This document shows positions 26,980 to 35,897 of a DNA stretch of 64,000 bases, one piece after another. This DNA comes from Gammaproteobacteria bacterium (GTDB lineage Bacteria > Pseudomonadota > Gammaproteobacteria > UBA6429 > Thiohalophilaceae), in the NCBI GenBank assembly GCA_029880855.1, contig JAOUNS010000014.1:62001-126000 (forward strand), given 5' to 3'. The notes under the pieces were generated by a model. That model had not been told where the DNA came from, ran no database searches, and saw only the letters and a list, made by a program, of their open reading frames with translations. Within the stretch, counting starts at the first letter, position 1. Every line of letters begins with the position of its first letter. Made by a program: the position numbers and the translations under genes.

Positions 26980-27935
26980 TTGGTGAATGCGGCCGACGGC
27001 ATGCATTTGATGGGTTTGTTAATCACATCACTGAGCGGCGGCAGGAAGGCCTCTGCCTGTTTGATAAAGTCATCGCTGTAGGTCTGTTTCATCTCAGCGC
27101 TGATATTGTGCCAGAAACCGTTCGGAAACAGCGGGTGATCGATTTTATCATTAACGGGCAGCCCGATGAGCTTGCGCAGACTGTACATTGCCATCACTTC
27201 CAGTGGCAGCAGCATCCGGTGTGCCATATCAAAACCGGGCGAGTAATAAAAGTCCGGGTAATGTTTCTTGTGCAGAATATCGAAACCGGTCATCCGGGTT
27301 GCCACTGCGAGATGATAGTCCAGCAATGCGTGTATATTTTGTGATTGTTGATGGTTGTTCCAGGTGCGGATGATATGGCCGTGGATGGTTTGGGGCAATG
27401 TTTTGGTGTCAACAGGGCGTTTCAAAAAGAGTTTGGCCAGGTGACGAATAAAATCGGCATTGGGCATGTCGACAAGGTCAATGGATTCACACATATTGAT
27501 ACCGTTGGCGTACTCACTCAGCATAAGCATGGCGGTCTGATCGGTATAAAACAGTGCGAAGGTCAGGTTTTCCACCAACTGGTTAAATATACCAATATAA
27601 CCACGATAACGGGATTTGCGTCGAGGCTCATTGGCCAGTAAAAAACGGTGGGCGAGGAGTTTGTACCTGTATGCACCTTGGAGATAGTGCATACCTGCCG
27701 CAAAATCCTGTTTGACATAGATCTGATAAGCACTCTTTGCCATCAGTACATCGGCATATAACACCAAATCCAGGTCCAGAGAAGAGGTGTCACCGTTTGA
27801 GAATTTTTGCAGGGCTTCCGCGTGGATTTGCTTCAGTACCGCTTGCTTTGCATCATCAAACAACCACTCTTCGGTCGTCTTAACGCATTGCCGGAAGGCT
27901 TTTTTCCTTGAATGGGTGTCCAGTAAAGTATACAT
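26976..27935 (-). CDS. Possible DUF1911/PoNi-like immunity protein
   Basis: About 319 all-alpha residues without a signal peptide. The C-terminal region reads LPLEVMAMYSLRKLIGLP, then DHPLF, which from memory resembles the P-x-E-x-x-A-x-x-x-L-R...G-L-P...DHPL signature of DUF1911 immunity proteins of polymorphic toxin systems. The preceding LLDYHLAVA also fits. The start is uncertain; MYTLLDTHSRKK is the most protein-like, although the frame is open further upstream. It faces an NlpC/P60-like gene head to head, 161 bases away. Confidence 0.45.
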   Translation of the reverse strand: MYTLLDTHSRKKAFRQCVKTTEEWLFDDAKQAVLKQIHAEALQKFSNGDTSSLDLDLVLYADVLMAKSAYQIYVKQDFAAGMHYLQGAYRYKLLAHRFLLANEPRRKSRYRGYIGIFNQLVENLTFALFYTDQTAMLMLSEYANGINMCESIDLVDMPNADFIRHLAKLFLKRPVDTKTLPQTIHGHIIRTWNNHQQSQNIHALLDYHLAVATRMTGFDILHKKHYPDFYYSPGFDMAHRMLLPLEVMAMYSLRKLIGLPVNDKIDHPLFPNGFWHNISAEMKQTYSDDFIKQAEAFLPPLSDVINKPIKCMPSAAFTN

Positions 27936-28096
27936 AATGGGTTTCGCTGCCGACTGTCGGATGAAAATTGTATCTTCTGCCCGTCGGTTAGCTACACAAT
28001 CCCGTCGGCTTCGTCCATAATAAAGGCAATTGTTCATGTCAGACAATGGTCGTCTGCATGAAAGTTGTACAGCAAATGCCGTAACGGGAGGAAACG

Positions 28097-28513
28097 ATGT
28101 CGGCCAATGAAAAAACAAAAAAAATACTCGAACTGTGTGAGAAGCATTGGGAGAAAAACAAACTGAATTGCAGCGGCTATGTCAAGGATATCGCGACTGA
28201 TCTGGGGATCAGTCTGTCAGGGCAGGCCAATGACATTATTGATCAGATCCAGAAGGCACCCTGGAAGACCCTGAAAACCGGCGTCGATGCCCGCTTGCAG
28301 GCGACCAACGGCATGTTCGTTATTGCCGGCTTGAAAGATCAACCCAACGGGCACGTCGCGGTTATTGTTCCCGGCGCATTGGCGCACGGTAAATACCCTA
28401 CCGGCTACTGGGGCAGCCTGGCAGGCAGACCGAAGAAAAACACGACGATTAACTGGTCCTGGAGCAAGACGGACAGAGACAAGGTTATCTATAGTTACAT
28501 CGCGATCAAATGA
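28097..28513 (+). CDS. NlpC/P60-like cysteine amidase, candidate effector
   Basis: 138 residues. The predicted nucleophile is C25 in NCSGYVKDIA and the general base H86 in NGHVAVIVPG, the order used by papain-like peptidoglycan amidases. The following YPTGYWGSLAG and TINWSWSKTDRDKVIYSYI are typical of a group of small secreted amidases that, from memory, includes type VI effectors. It has no signal peptide, consistent with delivery by a specialised system or as part of a toxin. The stop overlaps a lipoprotein gene by four bases, the usual toxin-immunity arrangement. No type VI genes are in the window. Confidence 0.72.
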   Translation: MSANEKTKKILELCEKHWEKNKLNCSGYVKDIATDLGISLSGQANDIIDQIQKAPWKTLKTGVDARLQATNGMFVIAGLKDQPNGHVAVIVPGALAHGKYPTGYWGSLAGRPKKNTTINWSWSKTDRDKVIYSYIAIK

Positions 28514-28890
28514 GAAACATATATATAACATTCATTGCTGTAGTCGGACTTTGCGTGTCCGGCTGTACAGCGCAGCCGATGACGGACAGGGCGGAAGCAG
28601 GCGCCGCCCATGTCTGCCAGACCACTGCCGATTATACCGCTCACGAGACAGAAGACCATACCATCCGGGTATATGATCCCAACCGGAAAAAAGACCCGGA
28701 TATCTGGCAAGGTCCGGTTTGTATCACCAACAAAAAAACCGGCAAGACCTGCGGCTATGATCTTTCCCTGATCAAACAATACGAAGTACAACGCGACAAG
28801 GGGTATATCCTTGTGGAAACCTTCAGCGGTTCAAACACCGCGCTGTACCGTGTAGAGATAGCGACCTGTGGACTGGAGAAGTTACGGTAA
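28510..28890 (+). CDS. Lipoprotein coupled to the amidase; candidate immunity protein
   Basis: 126 residues. The lipobox CVSGC puts the lipidated cysteine at about residue 19, so the mature protein sits in the periplasm at a membrane. Four further cysteines could form disulfides. Its ATG overlaps the amidase stop, so the two proteins are made together. A periplasmic partner is where protection against a peptidoglycan amidase would be needed. This pairing is inference; no immunity family is recognised. Confidence 0.65.
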   Translation: MRNIYITFIAVVGLCVSGCTAQPMTDRAEAGAAHVCQTTADYTAHETEDHTIRVYDPNRKKDPDIWQGPVCITNKKTGKTCGYDLSLIKQYEVQRDKGYILVETFSGSNTALYRVEIATCGLEKLR

Positions 28891-28934
28891 GAGTCGGATG
28901 GGTTAACGTTGCATGTTGGTAATGGAGACAGCCG

Positions 28935-29324
28935 ATGACTGAGCTCAACGGATCAAGCATTGCGATTGAAAACATCGATCGCAAGACCACGGTCTTCAGC
29001 CGTACCTCACCGTACCAATCCGATGAAAATAACACTTACCTCGATCCGGAAGTCATCATTATCAAAAACGGGATTGGCCGGGATCTGTTTAACCGGATGA
29101 TCAAGCAGTTTGACTATAAGGAAAAGGGGGCCATACCCATCGATCAGGTCAATTATCCTTATTATGTCCTGACCTGCGAGTGGCTTACCGCCGGTTGTCG
29201 CTTCGGCAAGTGGGCGTATTTTGAAAATCTGGATGACTTGTCACAAGTGGTGGTTACCGAAGGGATGACGGACGACTTCCCCGCATTTCGGGAAGCGCTG
29301 ATGTCGTTATTGAACATTACCTGA
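28935..29324 (+). CDS. Hypothetical cytosolic protein
   Basis: 129 residues with no signal peptide or membrane span. A GGAGA ribosome site supports the start. A cysteine/tryptophan-rich patch (TCEWLTAGCRFGKWAYF) is the only notable feature. It follows the amidase-lipoprotein pair by 44 bases and could belong to the same accessory unit. No family is recognised. Confidence 0.6.
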   Translation: MTELNGSSIAIENIDRKTTVFSRTSPYQSDENNTYLDPEVIIIKNGIGRDLFNRMIKQFDYKEKGAIPIDQVNYPYYVLTCEWLTAGCRFGKWAYFENLDDLSQVVVTEGMTDDFPAFREALMSLLNIT

Positions 29325-29498
29325 TCCATCCGCCCTAAAACCCCATCGTCAATACCGGATTAGCGCCAAAACCGGCCCATTTCAGAGGTGACAAGCCACT
29401 GCACGGGAGAGATAATATCGGCGTGAGCGTCGGGCGCAACCATGGTCAGCCGGTGGGCCCGCCGGGATAACAGTCAATCAACCAGAGGTAAATGGAAC

Positions 29499-29993
29499 AT
29501 GCAGAATTCAACATGGAATAAAGTATTCGACCTTTCAATGAGATTTCCCATTATTTGGCGCAAGCTCTCCGCACTGTCACTGATTTCCGGCGCGATATGC
29601 TACCGCCTGCTGGGTACCGTGAACGAGATTTCCATCCAGTGGAGCTGGCCGGTCCATTTCCTGGTGGTGATCGCCGCGATTGTCGCCCTGATCGACTTCG
29701 CCAGAAAACGCAATGCCACCGACACGACTGTACTGGGCGACGTGGAAGAGCGCAGCAAGGCCCGCAAAATGTTGTTTGGTTTTACCACCTTCCTCGCCGC
29801 GTTGTTGCTGCTGGTACCGGCGGTCGTCCTGCTGAATATGGTCACACCGGGTCTGCTTGGCGTATCGGGAACCACCATGTTCTACATCTCCTGGCTCGGT
29901 TTCTCCCTGTTTACCGTCCTCTATTTCTGGTTCTTCCTGCCCATCGCGGATCGCTATCTGGATGAAGAGTTCGGCTCCAAGGGTTTTGTCTGA
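29499..29993 (+). CDS. Four-span membrane protein, unknown
   Basis: About 164 residues with membrane spans at about 20-38, 46-64, 89-111 and 122-146. The loop between spans two and three is basic. The ATG follows AGAGGTAAATGGAAC; the frame also reads 57 bases upstream without a ribosome site. It ends in front of a perfect hairpin. No family is recognised. Confidence 0.6.
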   Translation: MQNSTWNKVFDLSMRFPIIWRKLSALSLISGAICYRLLGTVNEISIQWSWPVHFLVVIAAIVALIDFARKRNATDTTVLGDVEERSKARKMLFGFTTFLAALLLLVPAVVLLNMVTPGLLGVSGTTMFYISWLGFSLFTVLYFWFFLPIADRYLDEEFGSKGFV

Positions 29994-30003
29994 TTAATTC
30001 ACT

Positions 30004-30029
30004 CGGGAACCGGCCCTGTCCGGTTCCCG
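30004..30029. other. Perfect 10-bp stem-loop
   Basis: CGGGAACCGG pairs with CCGGTTCCCG across a CCCTGT loop, starting ten bases after the membrane-protein stop codon. Its position suggests transcript termination or 3'-end protection, but the T-run expected of an intrinsic terminator is missing. Confidence 0.6.
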
Positions 30030-30078
30030 TCTATCGCACCATGTGATTACTTTCTTCCTGTCGTAACAAGATTTCTGC

Positions 30079-30609
30079 ATGACTGATGCACTCCATCTGA
30101 TCGATACCCCGGAATACCATGACCTGAACACCGATCTGGCCGCGGCTGTCCTCGCCATACCGGACGAGGATTACGCACGTCTGAGCCACTATTTCCATGG
30201 TCGCTATGAAAACCGCTATCTCCATCCCGCTGCCCTGCCGCAACTGCAGACCATCATCGAGCGGGCCAGAGCGGAAGCGGCGCGTATCCTGCAACAACCG
30301 GTGACTGAACTGCGGGCCGGTTATTGGCTGAACATCATGCGCAAAGGAGATATCACAACCCTGCACAGCCATGATGATGACGATGAGTTGTTGTCTGCGG
30401 TCTATTATCTGCAAGTACCGGACGGTTCCGGTGAATTCCGCCTGCATGAGCGGGGCGAAATCCACACCATCCAGCCGGTCGCCGGACGCTTTATGTTTTT
30501 CGACCCGGCCCTGCCCCATGAAGTGGCTGCGCATCGCAGCGATATACCGCGGATCTCCATCGGTATCAACATCGGACCGGCCGGTGAAGTGCAGGAATCC
30601 GGGATCTGA
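30079..30609 (+). CDS. 2-oxoglutarate/Fe(II) dioxygenase-like protein
   Basis: 176 residues with a jelly-roll fold. Predicted iron ligands are the histidine and aspartate in TLHSHDDDD and the histidine in LPHEV. An arginine in RISIGINIG is in the 2-oxoglutarate position. The preceding GYWLNIMRKGD is usual in this small-dioxygenase family (TIGR02466-like). Substrate unknown. It stands 48 bases upstream of the CnoX-like gene on the same strand. Confidence 0.8.
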   Translation: MTDALHLIDTPEYHDLNTDLAAAVLAIPDEDYARLSHYFHGRYENRYLHPAALPQLQTIIERARAEAARILQQPVTELRAGYWLNIMRKGDITTLHSHDDDDELLSAVYYLQVPDGSGEFRLHERGEIHTIQPVAGRFMFFDPALPHEVAAHRSDIPRISIGINIGPAGEVQESGI

Positions 30610-30657
30610 TCAAGTATACTTAAGACGATATCGTTCACCGTCTGCGGAGTCGTCATC

Positions 30658-31530
30658 GTGAGTCAGCCCCAAGCCCTGATCTTTGAAGTATCAAACAGCA
30701 GTTTTCCTGTCGCCGTCATTCAGAACTCCCACAAGCTACCCGTGCTGGTGGAGTTTATGGGCGTCTGGTCGGAACACTGCATCAAACTGGAAGACCAACT
30801 GGCCGCCCTGGCCAAAGAGTTTCCCGAACAATTCATCTTTGCCAAGGTGGATCTCGACGAACAACCGGAACTGCGGGAAGCGTACAAGATCACCAACGTT
30901 CCCACCATCAAGGTCTTTCACAATGGCGCGGTGGTGCGCACGAAAGAGGGCGTCATGGAAGAGGGAGAACTGCGCGCACTGTTAAAAGAATTCGGTATCG
31001 TGAATGAAGCCGATGACCTGCGTATACAGGCCCGTGAAAAACACATAGCCGGCGATACACCGGCAGCGATCGGGTTATTGACCAGGGCCATTCAACTGGA
31101 CCCGCGCAATACCCGAATCGCACAGGATATGGTGCAGGTCTTTCTCGACATCGGCGAAACCGAACAGGCCAAATCACTCTTTGCCCGACTGCCGAAAACC
31201 GACCAGGAGAGCGAGCAGGGCCGCGCCCTGAACGGGCAACTCACCTTCCGCGAATTGGCCGCCAAAACCGCAGGCAAACTGAATCTGCAAGACCAACTGG
31301 CAACCAATCCGGAAGACCATGACGCCCGCTTCGATCTGGCCGTCTGCCTGGTGGCGGAGCATGACTACCAACATGCCATGGACAACCTGTTCACTATCCT
31401 CAACAACGCACCGGACTACAAGGATGGCGCAGCACGGGAACTGATCATCAGCCTGACCAACATGCTCGCACCCAACGATCCACAACTGGCCCAGGAATTT
31501 CGCAAACGGCTGTCGAATCTGCTGGCCTGA
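30658..31530 (+). CDS. cnoX: CnoX/YbbN-like thioredoxin-TPR chaperone
   Basis: 290 residues. An N-terminal thioredoxin domain (about 1-115) is joined to C-terminal TPR-like helices, the architecture of the holdase chaperedoxin CnoX. The active site reads WSEHC (S38, C41), so one redox cysteine is lost, as in Escherichia coli YbbN (SxxC). This removes disulfide-reductase activity while leaving one reactive cysteine. The cis-proline segment NVPTIKVF is kept. The GTG start follows GGAG. Probably protects clients during oxidative or heat stress. Confidence 0.88.
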   Translation: MSQPQALIFEVSNSSFPVAVIQNSHKLPVLVEFMGVWSEHCIKLEDQLAALAKEFPEQFIFAKVDLDEQPELREAYKITNVPTIKVFHNGAVVRTKEGVMEEGELRALLKEFGIVNEADDLRIQAREKHIAGDTPAAIGLLTRAIQLDPRNTRIAQDMVQVFLDIGETEQAKSLFARLPKTDQESEQGRALNGQLTFRELAAKTAGKLNLQDQLATNPEDHDARFDLAVCLVAEHDYQHAMDNLFTILNNAPDYKDGAARELIISLTNMLAPNDPQLAQEFRKRLSNLLA

Positions 31531-31631
31531 TTGTCGGGGTGGACTAAAATTAACAGGGTATCTTTCTTGCGATAGGCAGTTAGAGACAGATTGGGTTTGT
31601 ATGTAATCCAAATCCTGCAGCTGAACTGCTT

Positions 31632-32087
31632 ATGATAAATATGAAGAATTATATATTAGTTGTCATGCTTTATTGTTTGTCTGGTGCGGCATGGGCGCAC
31701 GGGCAGTTTATTGATGTTGAGGTGGTCTCTTTTCATGAGGCGAAGGGAGATAACAATATAATAACCTTCTATGCAACAGACACTCAATATAATGGAAAAA
31801 GTGTTCCTCTCAAGAAAAGAAAGTATGTTGTATTTATTTCATTCGAGCCAGATAAAGTATCGAATATTCAATTTTCTCTTCAGGACCACAAGGAGGCTTT
31901 GAACATAATAAAAAGAAATCTTGAGGCAGGAAATGTATTTAAAATTGTAATAATCGGTCAGGGCTATAATCCCATACAGGGAAGAAGTGGCGAGTACAGA
32001 AGCTTTGGCTTGACAGTGGTTAATTATGAAGGGAAAAAGTATCCGGCATTTGCAAACAGCAATTTGTGGTACTTTTCACCGAATTGA
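31632..32087 (+). CDS. Small secreted protein, unknown
   Basis: 151 residues with a signal peptide ending AAWAHG. The mature part is beta-rich (IITFYATDTQYNG, KYVVFISFEPDK) without recognisable motifs. The gene is noticeably AT-rich compared with flanking housekeeping genes, suggesting recent acquisition. It is the first of four short orphans on this strand. Confidence 0.6.
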   Translation: MINMKNYILVVMLYCLSGAAWAHGQFIDVEVVSFHEAKGDNNIITFYATDTQYNGKSVPLKKRKYVVFISFEPDKVSNIQFSLQDHKEALNIIKRNLEAGNVFKIVIIGQGYNPIQGRSGEYRSFGLTVVNYEGKKYPAFANSNLWYFSPN

Positions 32088-32221
32088 GATTAGCATGCCT
32101 AAACGGTGGCAGGGAACGAGGTGCTTGGAATAATAAGGAAGTGATGGATTAATTCTTTAATTGCTTCGCCATACCTGCTGATTTAATATTTCCCATTGAG
32201 GAAGAATATCAGGAATTTGTG

Positions 32222-32596
32222 ATGATAGAGACAAGTATAACCGGCATGGACCCGGCAGTCATTCATCATCGTGTATCCGGCACTGTCAGTGATCAGGAAG
32301 TACTTGTCGGAGTCAAAGAGGCGCTCGTACTGGTAAGGGATGTTGTCACGTTAAGCGGGAAATTTGACTTGATCCTGGATATGCGTGGATATGTGGTAAA
32401 TATTCAGACCCACAGGCGATGGTCTCTGGAGTTTAAGGAACATGAACTGATAGTGGGTAATACCGATAGAGTGGCCGTGGTGGGAGACGACAGCCCAACA
32501 CTTGATGCGGAAAAAGCGTTGTTGGCATCGGAAAAGCTGAATTTTTTTACCAGTCTGGCAGAGGCCGAGCGTTGGATTGCGAGGAAAGTCGATTAA
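32222..32596 (+). CDS. Small STAS/SpoIIAA-like domain protein
   Basis: About 124 residues. The order of strands and helices with FDLILDMRGYVVNIQTHRRW and a terminal FTSLAEAERWI resembles the SpoIIAA-like/STAS-type single-domain proteins (assignment from fold pattern and the frequent F-x-x-x-x-E-A-x-x-W-L ending). No phosphoserine site is obvious. Soluble; partner unknown. The ATG directly follows a GTG that could also start it. Confidence 0.6.
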   Translation: MIETSITGMDPAVIHHRVSGTVSDQEVLVGVKEALVLVRDVVTLSGKFDLILDMRGYVVNIQTHRRWSLEFKEHELIVGNTDRVAVVGDDSPTLDAEKALLASEKLNFFTSLAEAERWIARKVD

Positions 32597-32651
32597 GCCC
32601 GCCGGCTTGGTGAAGTATGCACCCCAACCTGCGTAATGGAGACACAGCTGC

Positions 32652-33182
32652 ATGGAAAATATTGTGAAGTTTTTAATGCGTTTGTTTATCTCCGGCATAT
32701 TTCTGCTGCCGGTGACTATGCAACTGCAGACGGTTAACGCCGCAACCGGGTCTCAACCTGTTATCACTGATATTCAGGCAAAATTGTTTTATTCATCCAG
32801 CGGTACGTTTTCCGAGGATGTGCTCAAAGGTACCGATTTTATTCTCTGGAATGTTGTCATTGGAGAGGGATCGGCAAAAGGAAGCTCCAGGGAGACACTG
32901 GTGATTATCGAGGTATCTTCCACACCTGACGCTGTTCACCCGGGACGTTCCCTTGAGTTCAGGGCGACCTATCAGGTGGGTGAGGTCAGTCCAGATGGAA
33001 AGCCGAGGATGCGGAATGTCCGCGTCGAAGGGCGGCGCAAGTTTGATACCTTTGGCAAGTCAGGAAAGAAGTATTTTGGATTTTGGCTGGCTGAGACAGG
33101 ATGTGTGCCGGTGCAAATTCAGGCGAAGATCAACGGTGGCAAGATGACGAAGGTGAAAATCCCGTTTGCCTGCGGTGAATAA
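32652..33182 (+). CDS. Secreted protein, unknown
   Basis: 176 residues with a signal peptide ending near VNAAT. The mature domain is beta-rich, with a conserved-looking FILWNVVIGEGSAKGSS and two cysteines (TGCVPVQ and FACGE) that could form a disulfide. No family is recognised. Confidence 0.6.
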   Translation: MENIVKFLMRLFISGIFLLPVTMQLQTVNAATGSQPVITDIQAKLFYSSSGTFSEDVLKGTDFILWNVVIGEGSAKGSSRETLVIIEVSSTPDAVHPGRSLEFRATYQVGEVSPDGKPRMRNVRVEGRRKFDTFGKSGKKYFGFWLAETGCVPVQIQAKINGGKMTKVKIPFACGE

Positions 33183-33322
33183 ATCATAACTCCGGCCCGC
33201 AGACAGGGGGGAGGAATGAACCATGGCAGTAATTATCCATATTGAATTTTGAAACAGCATCAGGTTGGTCTGTTATCCCGGCCCGGGGTATGGGTCAGTA
33301 TTAAATGCCATAAAGGACGACC

Positions 33323-33775
33323 ATGGAATTGAATCTGGAGAAACAGGGCTTTAAGCCGGTTGCCAATCCCGGCGCTGCGATTCCCGACTGTGTCTATCTG
33401 GCAAAACGACAAACGCTGAATACAAACAGGGCTGTTTGTGTCGTGCAGTTAGACCAGATGCCTGCCGACTTAAAAGTATATCTAAAATCTGTCCGCTCTC
33501 GTGTTGCTTTCAAGGTCGGGTTCTTTCCGATATTTTGGGGGCTGGGTCTGCAAGTTGTGCTGGTTTGTCCGGGGATAACGTCAACGACTGAGTCTGTTCT
33601 GGAATATGTTGCCAAGTTCGACAATCAGTGGGCAATAATCCAGAGTGTATTTTTTGTCGACCCGGATAAATGGGAATTCAAGGCTGGCAGATCCTGGGGC
33701 CAATTCTTGACGGGCAAATATCAGGAGGAGATATTCCGGCAATTACAAGTCACTTATCGTGATGTCAGTACGTAA
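33323..33775 (+). CDS. Hypothetical cytosolic protein
   Basis: 150 residues with no signal peptide. It has a hydrophobic strand (FFPIFWGLGLQVVLVCPGI) in an otherwise mixed alpha/beta protein. The C-terminus reads GKYQEEIFRQLQVTYRDVST. A plausible ribosome site AAGGA lies nine bases before the ATG. No family is recognised. Confidence 0.55.
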   Translation: MELNLEKQGFKPVANPGAAIPDCVYLAKRQTLNTNRAVCVVQLDQMPADLKVYLKSVRSRVAFKVGFFPIFWGLGLQVVLVCPGITSTTESVLEYVAKFDNQWAIIQSVFFVDPDKWEFKAGRSWGQFLTGKYQEEIFRQLQVTYRDVST

Positions 33776-33947
33776 TCATGGCATAAGATGCTTGCCGAGA
33801 GCGGTAAAATGGCACCAATAATTATTCAGGTGATTTAAAACATGTTCAATATGCATGATGAAGGTTTTTTCTAAATACTAACTGACTGTTACATGAGCCT
33901 GCAGGATGGGATTGGCAAGCTTGCATCACCGTACTGGCCTGGCGGTT

Positions 33948-34346
33948 TTATTTTTGTCTGTACTCGGTTGTAACAGTGCCTTCTTCGTCTGTATAAGTGA
34001 ATTGTTTTGAATCAATAAATGTCACTTTATCTCTCATTATTTCCCCCGGCTTAAAAGTATCAGGGGAATTGGTATGGGTTATTTTTACAACCAGCGTGTC
34101 GCCCTCTGCTTTCCAGGTGCCTTTTGCAGAAATAATGGTTTTCCCTTCCTGGGTCGTAACAGAAATAGTGTATGCGCACGTTTTATCTCTGTAATATGTG
34201 GCTTTGCTTTCAATTTTATACTCAGGCAGTTCAGCTGTTGTATGCCAACTTCCCGGCAAGAACTTTTCGATATCTTTGGAATCAACACCCGCATAGGTGG
34301 TGCTGGAGACAAGAAGAGTAAATATGAAAAGTATTGTCTTTTGCAT
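33948..34346 (-). CDS. Small secreted lipocalin-like protein
   Basis: About 132 residues with a signal peptide (residues 1-19). A beta-rich domain follows (LPGSWHTTAELPEYKIESKA, then GTWKAEGDTLVVKITHT). The GSW start and repeated strands recall small lipocalin-like domains. Start chosen from the CAGGAA ribosome site; the frame also reads 72 bases upstream. Function unknown. Confidence 0.6.
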   Translation of the reverse strand: MQKTILFIFTLLVSSTTYAGVDSKDIEKFLPGSWHTTAELPEYKIESKATYYRDKTCAYTISVTTQEGKTIISAKGTWKAEGDTLVVKITHTNSPDTFKPGEIMRDKVTFIDSKQFTYTDEEGTVTTEYRQK

Positions 34347-34507
34347 GGTAATTCCTGTGGTTCCAGGGAAAAAATTCAGGAAATAGTTTTTTCTCATATT
34401 CATACTGTTTGATCCCACTGCGATAGCACAAATAGTGCAATAATCCAGAACCCCATGCTGTGGTCTCCTGCATGACGATGAATGGAGATTACACCAATTT
34501 TAAAATA

Positions 34508-35698
34508 TCAACCACTCAACGGCCGACAGAAAAAGGCCTTCAGGTAGGCGGTTTCCGGCATGGCGGCGTGGATCGGATGGTCCGGTCCCTGGTAGCCCTG
34601 TTCGAGGATTTGCACCAGTTGTGTTCCGGCTGCCTTGCGTGCGGTTTGCCAGAGTTGGTCTGCGGCCAGATGGTGTGAGCAGGAGGCGGTAATTAACACA
34701 CCGTCTTGTGCCAGTAATGCGAAGGCCTGTTGGTTGGCCCGGTGATAGGCGGTCATGCCGGCCTTGATGTCTTTACGGCGTTTGATAAAGGCGGGCGGGT
34801 CGAGGATGATGACATCGAATTGCTGTTTGTCATCCTGTAATCCTTTCATCATCTCAAAGGCATCACCACTGAGTGCGGTAATTTGTTCCGGTTTGCCATA
34901 GCGCTGCGCGTTTTGTTTGGCGACGTCTGTAAAGCGTGCCGAGGCATCGATGAAGCTGACGGATTTCGCGCCGGCCTGCAGGGCCTGTACGCCCCAGGCG
35001 CCGGCATAGCAAAATACATCCAGTACCCGTTTGTCTTTGACATAGTGTGTCATGCGTGAACGATTCAGACGGTGATCGTAATACCAGCCGGTCTTTTGCG
35101 CGGTTAACAGCGGTACAGTGAAACTGATACCGTTTTCGATCACCTCGGTTTCATCCGGGATGTTACCGCTGACAGTTTCGCTGTACAGGGGCAGCCCTTC
35201 CTGTTCGCGAGCGCTGCTGTCGTTGCGCAGCAGGATACCGGCGGGGTTGAGCAGTTCGGTTAAACCGGTGATTACCATCTCCTTCATCCTTTCCATCCCG
35301 GCAGTGGTGATCTGGACGACCAGATAGGGTCCAAAGCGATCCACCACCAGACCGGGCAGTCCATCGCTCTCGCCGTAGATCAGTCGATAGCAGGGATCGG
35401 CAAACAGGTTTTCGCGCAGGGCCAGGGCCTGTTGCAAGCGGTGTTTGAACCAGACCTGATCCGGCTGAACATTGCGCCGCGTGAGCAGGCGCGCGCTGAT
35501 CAGGGAGCGGGAATTGACATAGGCGGTGCCCAGCGGTTGGCCGCGGTGATCTTCCACCTGCACCAGATCACCGGCCTCAAAGGCGGTCAGCGGGGTGATT
35601 TTGGTGTCCACTTCGTTGCTGTAGATCCACAGGTGTCCGGTGCGCAGACGGCGGTCTTCCTGTTTTTTTAAACGCAAGGGTGGGAGCGGGGATGACAT
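34508..35698 (-). CDS. rlmI: 23S rRNA (cytosine-1962-C5)-methyltransferase RlmI-like
   Basis: 396 residues. The N-terminal PUA-like domain begins RLKKQEDRRLRTGHLWIYSNEV, followed by an EEHEE-type middle domain and a Rossmann methyltransferase with VLDVFCYAGAWG and catalytic DPPAFIKRRKD. The domain order and length match RlmI. It modifies 23S rRNA using S-adenosylmethionine. Single gene, divergent from the SLC13 transporter. Confidence 0.93.
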   Translation of the reverse strand: MSSPLPPLRLKKQEDRRLRTGHLWIYSNEVDTKITPLTAFEAGDLVQVEDHRGQPLGTAYVNSRSLISARLLTRRNVQPDQVWFKHRLQQALALRENLFADPCYRLIYGESDGLPGLVVDRFGPYLVVQITTAGMERMKEMVITGLTELLNPAGILLRNDSSAREQEGLPLYSETVSGNIPDETEVIENGISFTVPLLTAQKTGWYYDHRLNRSRMTHYVKDKRVLDVFCYAGAWGVQALQAGAKSVSFIDASARFTDVAKQNAQRYGKPEQITALSGDAFEMMKGLQDDKQQFDVIILDPPAFIKRRKDIKAGMTAYHRANQQAFALLAQDGVLITASCSHHLAADQLWQTARKAAGTQLVQILEQGYQGPDHPIHAAMPETAYLKAFFCRPLSG

Positions 35699-35897
35699 AA
35701 TACCTGGTCCTTCTGCTGGAACGTGCGGCGCAGTATATCATTCGGACCGGGGGCTGTATTCCCGGTCTGTGCTGAAAGGAATAAAAAGTGGCAGCGGCTG
35801 CGTTGCGACGGTTTCTTTTCATTCATCCATTGTCATCCACAAGGGGATACTTTACTCTGGTTTTTGCAATCGTTTTGACTCGGCACGGAGTGGCGAT

